A DNA stretch of 64,000 nucleotides, from contig OZ251233.1 in assembly GCA_965240325.2 (NCBI GenBank), positions 1,798,001 through 1,862,000 of the forward strand, read 5' to 3'. Of the stretch, positions 41,046 to 51,708 are shown piece after piece; the stretch's first letter is position 1; each line of letters opens with the position of its first letter. The position numbers and the translations under genes are program-made. The notes under the pieces were generated by a model. It was not told the origin of the DNA and ran no database searches. It was given only the letters and a program-made list of their open reading frames with translations. The DNA comes from Rebecca billardiae RCC1528 (lineage: Eukaryota; Haptophyta).

Positions 41046-41364
41046 GCCTAGCATATATATATATAGTATATCATCATTGATATGACAGTTAATACGACAT
41101 AATTAAATAATAACATTAATAATCCGATGAACACTCAACAGCGTCAACACTCACACACACACGGCACATTCACACGGGCGACACGGCGCCTAGTCTGCCG
41201 CCTAGACATGCTACAGCACACATGCGCTACACATTCAACTCACATGCACACACACACATCACACACACACACACACACACCATGCGCAATTTGAAATATT
41301 ATATTGGCGAATACTGCTTGGCGCACGTGCGCTTTGGGGGCACGCGCCCGCGGGGGCGCTGCGC
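41046..41364. other. Spacer with CA-rich tracts
   Basis: Scattered CACACA runs at 41150-41160, 41247-41280. No gene. Confidence 0.4.
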
Positions 41365-41611
41365 ACGACGGCTACTTCGAGGCGACGGCTGACGACGCGT
41401 GGCACCGCGACCACCGCGGTGGCGTGCGCGCGTCGACTCCAGACGGTGCGTCGAGCTTCCGCTCGGCGATGGAGTGATGGGCGACTACCATACGAGGGGG
41501 GGGGGGGGACGACGGCGAGGAGCGCTGATCCTGGTGTTTGTCTCTGCTGCTCGATCTGCTGCTACAGCTTGCTGACTCTGACGCCTGCCCGTTGCATACC
41601 ACGTCGTTAAT
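41365..41611 (-). mobile_element. AT-tract-associated insertion, type 1, copy e
   Basis: Reverse complement of copy a (24774-25010): the end TTAACGACGTGGTATGCAAC is at 41592-41611, next to TAATATATGATAATTAATTA. A poly-G run (41497-41509) lies inside. Confidence 0.75.
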
Positions 41612-42717
41612 ATATGATAATTAATTACTGATTTCATCGTCCTGTCTTCTGTGCCCATCGAGGCCCGTTCCAATTTTCGAGCCTGCAGTTGATGTGTCAA
41701 TGAACTGCGCCCGCGGAAACGTCAAACGAGCACGGATCGTCATCGTTATCAGACATCATCAGTGATCGGGCGGTCACTGTACGATGATCACTCAATAACT
41801 CATCAAGCTCATAAGGAGTCTCGGATGCAGTCCAGCTTGAGCTTGAGCTTCGCCGATCGCGGATATGCCATACGGACGAGCCACGCAAGGCACACTGAAT
41901 CTACCGCATGAATGTGCCCACAGCGACAACAGCGTGATGCCAAAGCTTTTACCAATGGCAGTTGCATGCCACACGATGCATGATTCAACCACTGCCCGCT
42001 GCCTGAGGCCACAAGTTGTGTCCTCGCGCTGTGGCAGCTTCACAAGCTTGCGCCCGCGCCGACCGGAACTCGCGTGTCACACGCGCACGGTCTCAACTGT
42101 CGATGCGGCGCACGAGGAGGGTGCTCAGTGCAGAGAGTGGCGCGATGCGATTTCACAGCAGTCCGAAAGCGCGAGCCGCGGTAGTTGGTGCGCGGCGGAG
42201 GCGAGCGCCATTGGGCATTAGTGGCCGTGAATCGTGCGTTGGCCGACTGAAGTACTGAACCTCCACGACCACCGGCGGAGTTCAAGTTGGAACTTTCTAT
42301 CACACAGTAGCTTTTAAAATCGTCTTCCGGCCTTCCGTGCCGCTTCATCACCGAGCGAGCGAGCCGACGAGTCGACGACGCAGCGATCGAGACCACAGCC
42401 TGAGATATCGGAGATGATGACCACAATATCAATTATTACACCAGAAGGTCTGCGACGACGACGTGGGTTCGGTCTTCACCGTCAGGGACCGTCTTGTCAC
42501 GCGAGTTCTGGCAAGGACGGCTCAATTCTCCATATTGCCGTGCAAGTCGTGAGCTCGCGACATAGCAAACCGAACACGAGAAGGCACAGCCGTACGACTT
42601 GTTGAGATATCTGCAGGCCAATCAGATCGAATCAGACCCTTTGGAAGGCCACGAGTCGTTCGGACGAGACGACGCTGGAGCCGAAGCGAAGTCTCCACCC
42701 CATCGTCCGTTCGCGTC
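41612..42717. other. Intergenic, nothing recognised
   Basis: Balanced composition and only short frames; 5' flank of the bestrophin-like gene. Confidence 0.4.
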
Positions 42718-44124
42718 ATGTGCACGAGGGCGTTGGTCACGACCGCGCGGTGTGGGCTGGCTCGACGCTGGCTATCGACGAGGGTGCCAACGCGAGAGGA
42801 TGTCCTCTCGCGTCGCCCGGGCTTGAGTGCAGACGGCCTCTCTTTTGTGTGCCGCACCACCGACGGCGACTACTCCATCGGCCGCGCCCTTGGCAGCCTG
42901 TGGCTCAAATTGCGCTCGACACCAGTCGACGTGAACTACTCGTACCGGGAGTGGTCCGAGCACGAACGCTCTTCGCGTCACATCATGCAATGGGGCCCAC
43001 GAATGCTCAGCTCGCAGACGCTCCGACGGCTGCTCCTCCCCGACCTCACGCTCATCACGTGCTTCTCGCAGGCGATCGTGCTACACAACTGCCGCGTCGC
43101 TGCAGGTGAGGGCGCAACCTACGTGGAGCAGCCCGGCTGGGACGTGATACTGCACCCTGACCAAGTCATGCTACCCACTGAACCTTTCTCGCTCTCCGGC
43201 TTCGCGCTCGGGCTGCTTGTCACCTTCCGCATGCAGTCGTGCCACGGCCGGTACGTCGAGGCGCGAACACTTTGGGGGGCGCAGCTCAACACGTGCCGCG
43301 ACCTCGCGAGCCGGCTGCTTGCGGTCATCCCGGCGGACACGCCCGCTCTCCGAAGCGAGCGTGCGCGCGCGATTCGGCTGCTCTCCAGCTTCGCACTCAC
43401 GCTCAAGTACCAGCTGACGTACACCGGTGGAAACAAGCACATCGACAAGTACGGCAGGCCAGACGCGGAAGTGCGCGCCGACATCGACGCAGCGCTCGAG
43501 GACGAGGTGACGCTAGCTTGGGAGGACGCCGAAGGCGTGCTGCGCGAGGGCGAGATGGCCGCATTCTGCCGCGAGCTGCTCGCCTGCCCGCCCACAGGCC
43601 GTCCCCTGCACGTGCTGCACGAGCTGGGCATGGTCGTGCGCCGCGTGCGCGACGCCGGCATTGTCAGCCCGGTCTCATGCCAGACGCTGGATCAGCAGAT
43701 CATGTCGCTGGCCAACGTGCTGGGCGGGTGTGAGCGGCTGATGCGCACGCCCATCTACACGCCGTTCACCAACCACCTCTCGCGCTTCCTCCTGCTCTGG
43801 TGCCTCTCTGTGCCCGCCGCCATGTACCCTGTCTGCGGGCCGAGCGGGACTACCGTCGTGTCCGTGGCGATCGGGTGGCTGCTGCTGGGCATGGAGGACA
43901 TCGCCTCCGCGATCGAGCAGCCTTTCGGCGCGCTACCGCTGTGGCTGTACTGCGACACGGTGCACACGTCTGTGAGGCAGGTCGAGGCGCATGACGCGCG
44001 TTCACGCGCCATGGAAGCAGCAGTGGCCGCCCCAGAACGGACAAGCAACCATCACAGTCCCAGGCCGGCTGCCAGGCAGACTGTCGCACAGACACGGAGA
44101 GGCAATGCGCAGGCCTCAGCATGA
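42718..44124 (+). CDS. Bestrophin-like anion channel, probably organellar
   Basis: 468 residues, no introns. Bestrophins and their plant/algal relatives are pentameric chloride or bicarbonate channels. Family blocks in order are FALGLLVTFRMQSCHGRYVE with ARTLWGAQLNTCRDLASR (family: LLxFRTNxxYxRFWEGRxLWGxxxNxxRxLAR), IYTPFTNHLSRFLLLWCL (family: PxPxxYxxHxxRFLxLY), and VAIGWLLLGMEDIASAIEQP then FG (family: LLGIEEIGxxIExPFG). The N-terminus (MCTRALVTTARCGLARRWLSTR) is Arg-rich without acids, like a mitochondrial or plastid targeting peptide. In algae such proteins can sit in thylakoids and supply bicarbonate; that role is inference. Confidence 0.85.
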   Translation: MCTRALVTTARCGLARRWLSTRVPTREDVLSRRPGLSADGLSFVCRTTDGDYSIGRALGSLWLKLRSTPVDVNYSYREWSEHERSSRHIMQWGPRMLSSQTLRRLLLPDLTLITCFSQAIVLHNCRVAAGEGATYVEQPGWDVILHPDQVMLPTEPFSLSGFALGLLVTFRMQSCHGRYVEARTLWGAQLNTCRDLASRLLAVIPADTPALRSERARAIRLLSSFALTLKYQLTYTGGNKHIDKYGRPDAEVRADIDAALEDEVTLAWEDAEGVLREGEMAAFCRELLACPPTGRPLHVLHELGMVVRRVRDAGIVSPVSCQTLDQQIMSLANVLGGCERLMRTPIYTPFTNHLSRFLLLWCLSVPAAMYPVCGPSGTTVVSVAIGWLLLGMEDIASAIEQPFGALPLWLYCDTVHTSVRQVEAHDARSRAMEAAVAAPERTSNHHSPRPAARQTVAQTRRGNAQASA

Positions 44125-45379
44125 TCCTCAGCATATAAATATGAAGTAGCAGATGATACATACACACTATTAAGAACTCTAAGAGCTCTACATCATCACA
44201 CAGCAGCTACTCACTGTCTCTGTCTCACAGACTGAGTGAGACTGACTCACACGTTCGTAATCGTAACAGGGACCGACACGACGACTCATAATCGGTAAAT
44301 ATTCGCGCGGTCGGTTCGTCGTCACGGTCAGCATCAACATTCACATAGACACATTGACATTGTCCGGAGCCGTCGATATCATGCTGCATGCTCATTGCTG
44401 CTGCTCAGAGTCAGACAGCTCGTCTCTAACAGCTCAGACTTGGCGCTGTCGCTTACACGCCAACACGGAATGACCGACGATTGGTAATGACGATGATAGT
44501 ATGGCGACGTGCGCGCCGCCATCACGTCATTCTATTCACTATAACTACGCCGAGTGAGGCGAGTGCCAAGCGAGCCCGGGCGCACTCGGCACTGGCGGGG
44601 GCGCGGGCCCGAGGGCAGTCCGCGGCACGCGAGGTGACCCCGGCCTGGCCGGCCGTCGGGGCGCCCTCGCCGACAACTCGGACAGCGGGCCGTCACCGTT
44701 GCCACGGCCGCGGCCCGCGCCTCGCAGTCGCAGGCGCGCGGGTCGCCCCGCCGCCGCCTGGCCGAGTACGGTCCGACCGTAGTCCGTGGCCGGCCTGTCA
44801 CTAGTGTCAGCCTGACTGAGGCTGAGCCATAGGAGCGCCCTGGCGGGCGAAGAAACTGATGGTACGATACCTAGTTATACTTATGGCCCGCGGTGCAGGG
44901 CGGAGCGCGTAGCGTGGAGCCCCACCGGGGCCCTCACTACGTTGTCAAAAAGATCTTTTGATCAAAGAAAAGGGGACGGGGGACGATTTTTAGGGTTGTT
45001 GGAGGGTGAGTTTTCGATTTTTTGAGGGGTACGGTACAATGCTGTCCATCCCAAGCTTAAAAGGCCGCGCCCGGGTCATTCCGCGTATGTCGTTGGACGG
45101 CCGTCACATTGTCAGTAAACGAATCTGCGCCATTGTGGTAATGCCCGGGGCCGGACTCCGCCCAGCACCAGACAACAGTGATCCGGACTCCGGACTGGGC
45201 GGTCCGGCGATCGCTCCCCGCGATGAGTCGATGACCAGTGGACCTCTCGACCCGCAGTCAAACGCCGGCGACGCGGCGCGGGCGCGCGCGGACGCGCACG
45301 CGAACCGGCTCGGCATGCGGAACGCGTTGATGCGCTTGGGGACGCACGACATCGGGCCGTTCTGAAACGACACCGGGCG
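44125..45379. other. Intergenic, nothing recognised
   Basis: 3' flank of the bestrophin-like gene followed by GC-rich sequence (44560-44800) without a credible gene. Confidence 0.4.
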
Positions 45380-46927
45380 AAACTCTACCGCGTGCACGCG
45401 CGGACCGCAGGCCGCGTGACGACTTCGACACTGCGCGACGCGAAGGAGCAGGTGCTGGCGCCGCAGATGGCGGTGCGGGCGTTCTGCCCCGGAGCTGCAA
45501 CAACCCGCTGCTCTCGGGCCAGGTGCATCAGCGCATCCAGGACCGCCGCTGCCACGTGCTAACCAAGGTGGTGGGCATGAGACACGCGACCGTGTGCGAG
45601 CAAGGCGTGCCAAGATGATCGACACGGCGAAGCAGGTGGTGATCGAGGCGCTGAGCCTGATCATGGTGAGGCGCATCTTCTCGACCTGCCCGACGCGCAG
45701 ACCACGCAGGCGTCGCTTCCGGGCGCGTGGGACTCGCGCACCAAGACGGTGTGGCGCGTGGACCCTGTCGCTAAGGCCGGTCAACTCCGCCTGGCCGCTG
45801 GAGGTGGTCGCTCGCCGCGCCTGGCCAAGCTGGTGCACGTGAGGGGCCAGCTGATGGCGGCGGTGGTGCCACCGATGAAGCTGATCTTCGTGCAGCGCAA
45901 GGACGCGTCGGGCCCGTTCTCCCACGTGCTCAAGATCGTCTTCCGCGTCGCGACGATGAGCGTGGCGGCCCCTCACAACCTGCAGCTGCCGGCGTCGCTG
46001 CTCTCAGCTCTGTGCGCGGCGCGCGCGCGCGCGTGCGCGCGCGACGGGCACGTGGCGCGCCGACCAGCCGTACGGCGCTGACTGTTGACGCACCTCGCGC
46101 ATGCGCTACCCCGGCCGCGCCGCCGCCGCCGCCGCGCAGGCATGCTCTCGTAGGAGGAGACGGCGGAGCTGCGCGCACACATGGCCGCGCGCGGCTCTCG
46201 GTCGGACGGTCGGCGATCACGGGCGCGCTGCCGGCCCGGCGCGCCGCTGAACGACGAGTAGGCCGCGCTGGAGGAGTACGTCCGCCGCCGCGCTCCGCCT
46301 GCGCGAGCAGCGCTCCGCCGCGCCCGACCCGCTGGCCGAGCAGCTGCGCAGCGACCGCGCCATCGCAGAGCAGCTGCAGCGCGAGGAGATGGCGGCACGC
46401 GCGGGCGGCGCGCCCGTGACGCTGCACTCGGCCGAGGTCGACGAGGACGCGCAGATGGCGCTGGCGCTGCTGCTCGTGTGCGAGGCGTGCGACCAGGACA
46501 CACGCGCGCTGCGCAACGCTGAGCGCCGGATCCGTTTTCGGCGCCGTAAGGTACGCAAGGCGCTGGCAGCGGAGCGCACCGGGGCGGCGGCGCATGCGCG
46601 CACGCGGCGCGCTCGCGGTCGATGCGCGGCAACTCCAACCGCCTCGGCAAGCGCAAGCAGCGGGACGAGGGCGGCGCCGCGGCGGCGGGTGCGATGAACA
46701 AATCGGACGAGCGCGCCAAGTCCCGACGCATCGCCAACGCCGCCAAGCTGTTCGAGGACATGGACGGCGACGAGATCGCGGCCGCGGCGCACGCGGCGGG
46801 CAAGCTGGACTGCCAACTTGCGACGCGTCTCGCAGACTGCCACTGCCACTGGGCCTGGCCCATTATAAATCTTCATACGACATTGAGCAGCCGAGCAGCC
46901 GACGGAGGGTGCACCGCGGGCCCCTAA
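45380..46927 (+). pseudogene. Frameshifted coding remnant, unknown family
   Basis: Protein-like stretches appear in different frames on the plus strand: MIDTAKQVVIEALSLIMV (about 45615), then QLMAAVVPPMKLIFVQRKD (about 45850), then LAEQLRSDRAIAEQLQREEM (about 46335-46392), then MNKSDERAKSRRIANAAKLF (about 46694). They are interrupted by stops and frame changes, one near 46305. I recognise no family. It may be a decayed gene or one with unrecognised GC-rich introns. Confidence 0.3.
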
Positions 46928-47548
46928 CTGCGTTGGTTCTACGGAAGGACCGCCGGGAACGCGGTCATAGTAGGTAGCAGTCGAACACCGGCACCCCGCA
47001 GACGGGTCTGACCGCTGTCGACGCCACTGGCCAAGTGGCCAGCGACTCACTTTGAAGTCTATTGACAGTCAAAGACAACGGTGCCAGACGGTGACGTATT
47101 GTCATTATTGACGAGATTATATGTCATATCCGATTAAATTGATTCGAGTAGCTATAGTGAAAAGAATAATAGCATCATCAGCGAGCTCGGAGCTTGGCGC
47201 CCGTGCCGGCGTGCCGGCGCGGTCGCTCACCCGCCGGACGACTGGGCACTGGCGATTCACCTGTGACTCGGCCGACGCGCGGCGCCGACGTCATCAGTAG
47301 TCGTCGTCACCGCCGGCAGACGGCGCAGTCCGCGCAGACGCAGAGTCGTTAACGCGGCGACGTGTCATATCGTATCATCATAACGTGACGACGGATCCGA
47401 CGTGTAACAGTGTGTACTCACTTCTCAGTGATGCCGTCAATAGGCAGTGACTCGGAGTAGGCTTCGGACTGCACATGACTATGCCGAATATAGGCAGCCG
47501 CGTAGGCGCGGCTCATGCGGACCGTTCCGTGAGTGCGTCGCGGCGGGC
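46928..47548. other. Intergenic, nothing recognised
   Basis: No gene, RNA or repeat family recognised. Confidence 0.4.
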
Positions 47549-48259
47549 CTAGGGGCTTCGAGCATTTTGCTGACGATTGATCGCGGCTTCCTCCAGAATT
47601 TTGCGAGCCTGCGCCTTCGTACGATGCCGCAGGTGATTCGCGTGGCTGATCAGCAGCACCGTCACGAAGAAGCCGAGCATTGCAACGGCGCTGCTTGGCC
47701 AGCCCAGGTTGTGCACCACAATGTGGGGCGAGACGTAAACAGTCACGCTCAGCGAGCCGAGGAGGCAAAAGGCAGAAGAAAGCTGTGCGGCCGACGCAAT
47801 GTATCGCTGGTACCGGGTGACGTCGATGAACTTGTAGGCGAGGGGAGCGGCGCGATAGACCATGGGCCTGCCCCCTTCCCCGCGCATCGACAGCAGGCTG
47901 TCGCCATGGTACCCGTGGTATATGTAGATGAATGTCGAGAGCAGCCCAAGCGTGGTTGCGATCAGACTCAGCATGACCGCGTACCCAAGCGCCTTATTCT
48001 CGTCGACCTCGGCATCGGTGCTGATCTCGAAGAGGACCGTCGCGCTGAAGCCGAAGAGAAGGGCGCTCACAACCCCAAGCGACTGGTATGAGGCGAGCTT
48101 GCGCTGCACACTCAAGAGTTCCTGCTCCTCCATCTGCGAGCCTGTGAGATCAGTGTCGGTGATAGCACCCTCAAGACGCCGCTCTTCTGCGGTCAGATCC
48201 GTGTACTGCTCCGGGCGCACAGACTTGGCCTTGGCACCGCAAGGCCAACAGCCCGCCAT
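47549..48259 (-). CDS. Orai-like store-operated calcium channel
   Basis: 236 residues, single exon, four hydrophobic segments. The first contains SALLFGFSATVLFE (65-78), which lines up without gaps with the Orai pore helix SALLxGFxxxxxxE, whose glutamate is the calcium selectivity filter (here Glu78); acidic residues follow directly (TDAEVDEN), as in Orai. TM2 is MLSLIATTLGLLSTFIYI. TM3 is preceded by RYQRYIASAAQLSSA, like the HRHIELAWAFST region. TM4 is followed by a basic helix (HLRHRTKAQARKILEEAA). If correct it would be a plasma-membrane calcium channel. The match is short and the call tentative; an unrelated four-TM protein is the alternative. Confidence 0.5.
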   Translation of the reverse strand: MAGCWPCGAKAKSVRPEQYTDLTAEERRLEGAITDTDLTGSQMEEQELLSVQRKLASYQSLGVVSALLFGFSATVLFEISTDAEVDENKALGYAVMLSLIATTLGLLSTFIYIYHGYHGDSLLSMRGEGGRPMVYRAAPLAYKFIDVTRYQRYIASAAQLSSAFCLLGSLSVTVYVSPHIVVHNLGWPSSAVAMLGFFVTVLLISHANHLRHRTKAQARKILEEAAINRQQNARSP

Positions 48260-48810
48260 GCTCGCCGCCGGCCCGTCGCAGCGACCGGGGCACCGGGCAC
48301 ACCGCCGCCGAAAAAGCGCGCGACCGAATCACCGAAAAGAGAGATCGGCGAACCGCGCGCCCGGACCGGACTCATTCTATGATTTAACGATGACACAGGT
48401 AGGACTGGGCAGCCAGAAGACATCAGCACTGAGCACTCAGCAGTATTCAGTAACCCAGCCACACGTCTTCTCGCTCGAATTCGTCTGGTTCAAAGGTGCC
48501 AACTGTTCCAAGTGCTGCCAGGCGGCAAGCCGTAGACGACTGCCCCTTGCCCGCTCACCGCTGCCGAGTGCCGGGCCGTCGAGCCGGCTGCCGCCCTCGG
48601 GCTCGGACCGCGGACGGGCTGCCAGCGTCCGGGTCCGTGACTCGCCGCGTGCCGCGCCGTGCCCCGTCCATCACGCTGCGCCACCACGCCGCTCGCCGCG
48701 CCTTCGGTCGCACGGCAGCTGCCAGCACGACCCACCTGAAGCCCTGAATAGCTAAGACCGTTGCACCGTCCCGTTACAGTCATTTCGAGCCCTGCCGGCC
48801 GAGCCCGAGG
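48260..48810. other. Intergenic, nothing recognised
   Basis: No gene or repeat recognised. Confidence 0.4.
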
Positions 48811-50181
48811 TCACAGCGCGGGGCTGCTCGAAGCATTCGACTTGGCGGGCGAGCCGAGCGCCTGCTGCTTCTTCATCAGCTTGACGAGCAGCCGCTTCGA
48901 CTCGAGGTCGAGGTTGCGCAGGTCGATCTTCTCGCCGCCCTTGCCCTGGATCGCCGCGCGCAGCTTGTCCATCTTCAGCTGCCGCCGGAACGCCTCGGAG
49001 TGCTGCGGCGCCACCATCTCATGCGGGCCGACGTAGTGCGTGAACGGGTTGATCCCGACCACCACGCGCTGCTCGCCGCGCGGGAGGCGCGTCACGCGCG
49101 TCGCGGCGTGCGCCCATTCGCCCGGGTGCACGGTCGCGCGGTTGAAGCGGTACGGCACCTTGCGCCAGCCCGCCGCCGGGTCGTCCCAGTCGGCGGATGG
49201 CACGCCGTTGGGCGGCGGCAGGCGCACGCACTTGTACCCACACCGGTCGTAGTGCGCGAGGCCGTTCTCGTTCGCGCCGTACTCGCCGCCGCCCATCTCG
49301 CCCTCCTCGAAGGGCGAGAGCTGCAGCGTGATCGCGAGCAGCGGCGGGCACAGCTCGTTCGTCTGCTTGCGGTGCCACTCGGCGTAGTCGATGTGGTAGC
49401 TCACCTGGTGCCCCTCGGGGCCTTTGACTGCCCACACTTCAAAGCCGTGCACCCAGCCTGCGCCCATCGCGGGCGCGAGGAGGCGGCCGCCCTCGCGCGC
49501 GAGGAAGCTGCGCACCACCTCGAGGCCGAGCACGTCATCCTCGAGCTCGCCGCCGGCCTTAAGCTCCGGTGCCGCGCCAGCGCCCTCGGCCGCTCCCTCG
49601 AGCAGGACATACGTACCCCACGACTCCTTGCGCTGCACCGTGTACGCGTACGCGCGGCGCGCGAGCTCGGGCTCGAGCGCGCCGTCGATCACGGCCAGGC
49701 CGCCGGGCACGTGGACAGCCGGCGGCCGCACGAGCACCGTCGGCTGGCTGTTGCCGGGCGATGAGAAGCCATCGTCGTACGGCTGGGGCTTAGGCTCGTA
49801 TGGCTCCAGCCGCGCGGGCGGCGAGGGCGACGGAGCCTGCTGCGGTGCGGCGGTAGAGGCGGACGGCAACAGGCCCCCGACACGAGGCATGGCAAGCGTG
49901 CGGAACCTGAACGCACAGGCGACCACCCCTCCGACGAAGAGCCCACCCGCGAACGGTGCCATGGCTGGCTGTGCCAGCAGCTCGACGGTGCGCGGGATGT
50001 GTGCCTCGAGCGCATCGAACACGCGCTCCGCGCGGCGCCCGGCGGCGGCAGCGAGCGACGCGAGGACGGCGATGAGAGACCCCACCTGTTCGCCGACCGC
50101 AGCCAGCTCGGCCGCCACAAGGTCGATCGCCGCGTGCGCCTGCGCGACGAGCGCCGACTGTTGCGTCGACGACGACGGCAT
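48811..50181 (-). CDS. 2-oxoglutarate/Fe(II)-dependent dioxygenase, membrane-anchored
   Basis: 456 residues from ATG at 50181, no introns. The N-terminal 100 residues are helical and Ala-rich with a hydrophobic segment (MAPFAGGLFVGGVVACAF). The catalytic part has the iron-binding HxD in SYHIDYAEWH (near residue 262). The distal iron histidine and oxoglutarate-binding arginine are probably in ATVHPGEWAHAATRVTRLP (near 350-365). GINPFTHYVGP closes the jelly-roll. This resembles prolyl-hydroxylase-type and other protein-modifying oxygenases; substrate unknown. The C-terminal tail is Lys-rich. Divergent from the LRR-kinase gene with 69 bp between start codons. Confidence 0.8.
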   Translation of the reverse strand: MPSSSTQQSALVAQAHAAIDLVAAELAAVGEQVGSLIAVLASLAAAAGRRAERVFDALEAHIPRTVELLAQPAMAPFAGGLFVGGVVACAFRFRTLAMPRVGGLLPSASTAAPQQAPSPSPPARLEPYEPKPQPYDDGFSSPGNSQPTVLVRPPAVHVPGGLAVIDGALEPELARRAYAYTVQRKESWGTYVLLEGAAEGAGAAPELKAGGELEDDVLGLEVVRSFLAREGGRLLAPAMGAGWVHGFEVWAVKGPEGHQVSYHIDYAEWHRKQTNELCPPLLAITLQLSPFEEGEMGGGEYGANENGLAHYDRCGYKCVRLPPPNGVPSADWDDPAAGWRKVPYRFNRATVHPGEWAHAATRVTRLPRGEQRVVVGINPFTHYVGPHEMVAPQHSEAFRRQLKMDKLRAAIQGKGGEKIDLRNLDLESKRLLVKLMKKQQALGSPAKSNASSSPAL

Positions 50182-50250
50182 ATTGAACGCGCGAGCCTCC
50201 GCGGCTACAGTCGCAGCCACCTGACGCCATCCCGGTCGTGGCCGGCGTGC
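50182..50250. promoter_or_regulatory. 69-bp divergent promoter region, dioxygenase / LRR-kinase
   Basis: The shortest of the head-to-head gaps with well supported starts. No motif recognised. Confidence 0.4.
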
Positions 50251-51708
50251 ATGGGCGCACGCGCCAGGCGGTGGACGATGTCGCGGCGTGGGCGCGAGCT
50301 CGCGCTTCCGCTGGCGCTTGTTCTGTGCGGCGCGCTGCTGCTCTTCTCGATCGCCGGCGCCCGCCGCGGCGCCGGGCTCGAGGCGCGGTGCGACGTGCGC
50401 GCGCTCGCGCGCGACGCCGAGGCGATCGACGTGCGTGGGTGCGGGCTGACGCAGCTGCCAGCGGAGATCGGGCAGTTCACGCGCTTGCGCAGGCTGGACG
50501 CGTCGAACAATCTGATCGCCGCGCTCCCGCCCCAGCTGCCCCCCTCGCTCGCCGTGCTCTTCCTCACGGGCAACCGCTTTGCTGACCTGCCGAGTCTCTC
50601 CGCGCTGCCGCGGCTGCGCATGCTCAGCCTGCGCAACAACAGGCTGCGTGGCACGCTGCGCGCGCGCGCGCTGCCGTCGCACCTGGCGTGGCTCATCCTC
50701 ACCGACAACCACATCGAGCACCTGCCCGAGGACCTCGGCTCGCCGCTCGCGCCAGACGGCCGCCCGGCCGAGTGCGCGCTCGTGAAGGTGATGCTTGCAA
50801 ACAATGCGCTGCGCGCGCTGCCGGCGAGCATGGCCGCGTGCGAGCGCATCGAGCTGCTCCGGCTGGCGAACAATCGGCTCGAGGCGCTGCCACCCTGGCT
50901 GCTGCGCCTCCCCCGCCTCGCATGGATTGCGCTCGCGTCCAACCCAGCGATGCCGCGCGCGCATGCGGCCGAAGGCGTACCATCGCTCACGCTCGCCGAC
51001 CTCGACGTTGACCGCGCGGCTGGTGCGCTGGGGGAGGGCACGAGCGGCGTGGTGTACCGTGGGAGGCTCACCGGCACCGGCGAGCTCATCGCCGTCAAGC
51101 TGTACAAGACGCAGCTCACCTCCGACGGCACGACCGCAGACGAGGCGCGCGCGAGCGCCGCGGTGGGCGAATCGGCCGCGATCGCGCGCACGCACGCGCT
51201 CGTCGTCGAGCGCAGGGCTGGCGGCGCGGAGGACACGATGGCCGGGATCGCGCTGGAGTGGCTCCCCGGCTTCCGCTCGCTGGGCGACCCGCCGTCCCTC
51301 GACACCATCTCGCGCGACACGTACCGGCCGGACGTGCGCTTCACGCTCGCGTCGGCCAAGCGCATCGCCGCGTCCATCTGCGCGGCGGGCACGCACCTGC
51401 ACGCGGCGGGGCGGCAGCTGATGCACGGGGACGTGTACGCGCACAACATCCTCGTCGACGACGCGGGCGCGGCCAAGCTTGCCGACTTTGGCGCCGGCTT
51501 CAGCTACGCGGGTGTTCCTGGCGCCGACGCGTTCGAGCGCATTGAGGTGCGCGCGTTTGCCATCCTGCTCGCCGAGCTCGCCGAGCGCATCGACCCGGCA
51601 CCGGGCGAGGCGGCCGAGGTCACCCGGCTTCGGAAGCTCGCCTCGCGCGTCGCGGATGCGCCGCCAGAACGCAGGCCGCAATTCGTCGGCGTGTGTGCCG
51701 AGCTGTAG
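50251..51708 (+). CDS. Leucine-rich-repeat receptor-like kinase with a non-RD kinase loop
   Basis: 485 residues (or 476 from the ATG at 50278). A hydrophobic segment (LALPLALVLCGALLLFSIAGA) is followed by about seven leucine-rich repeats (for example LRRLDASNNLIAALPPQL, LRMLSLRNNRLRG, IELLRLANNRLEALPPWLL). The kinase domain then begins: glycine loop GEGTSGVVYRG (near 262), AVKLYK lysine (near 284), catalytic loop MHGDVYAHNIL (near 392) and LADFGAG (near 411). The loop has HGD where most kinases have HRD; Asp and Asn are kept. The C-terminal lobe is short. It may be a signalling receptor with the repeats outside, but no second membrane segment is seen between repeats and kinase, so both may be on the same side. 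Confidence 0.8.
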   Translation: MGARARRWTMSRRGRELALPLALVLCGALLLFSIAGARRGAGLEARCDVRALARDAEAIDVRGCGLTQLPAEIGQFTRLRRLDASNNLIAALPPQLPPSLAVLFLTGNRFADLPSLSALPRLRMLSLRNNRLRGTLRARALPSHLAWLILTDNHIEHLPEDLGSPLAPDGRPAECALVKVMLANNALRALPASMAACERIELLRLANNRLEALPPWLLRLPRLAWIALASNPAMPRAHAAEGVPSLTLADLDVDRAAGALGEGTSGVVYRGRLTGTGELIAVKLYKTQLTSDGTTADEARASAAVGESAAIARTHALVVERRAGGAEDTMAGIALEWLPGFRSLGDPPSLDTISRDTYRPDVRFTLASAKRIAASICAAGTHLHAAGRQLMHGDVYAHNILVDDAGAAKLADFGAGFSYAGVPGADAFERIEVRAFAILLAELAERIDPAPGEAAEVTRLRKLASRVADAPPERRPQFVGVCAEL

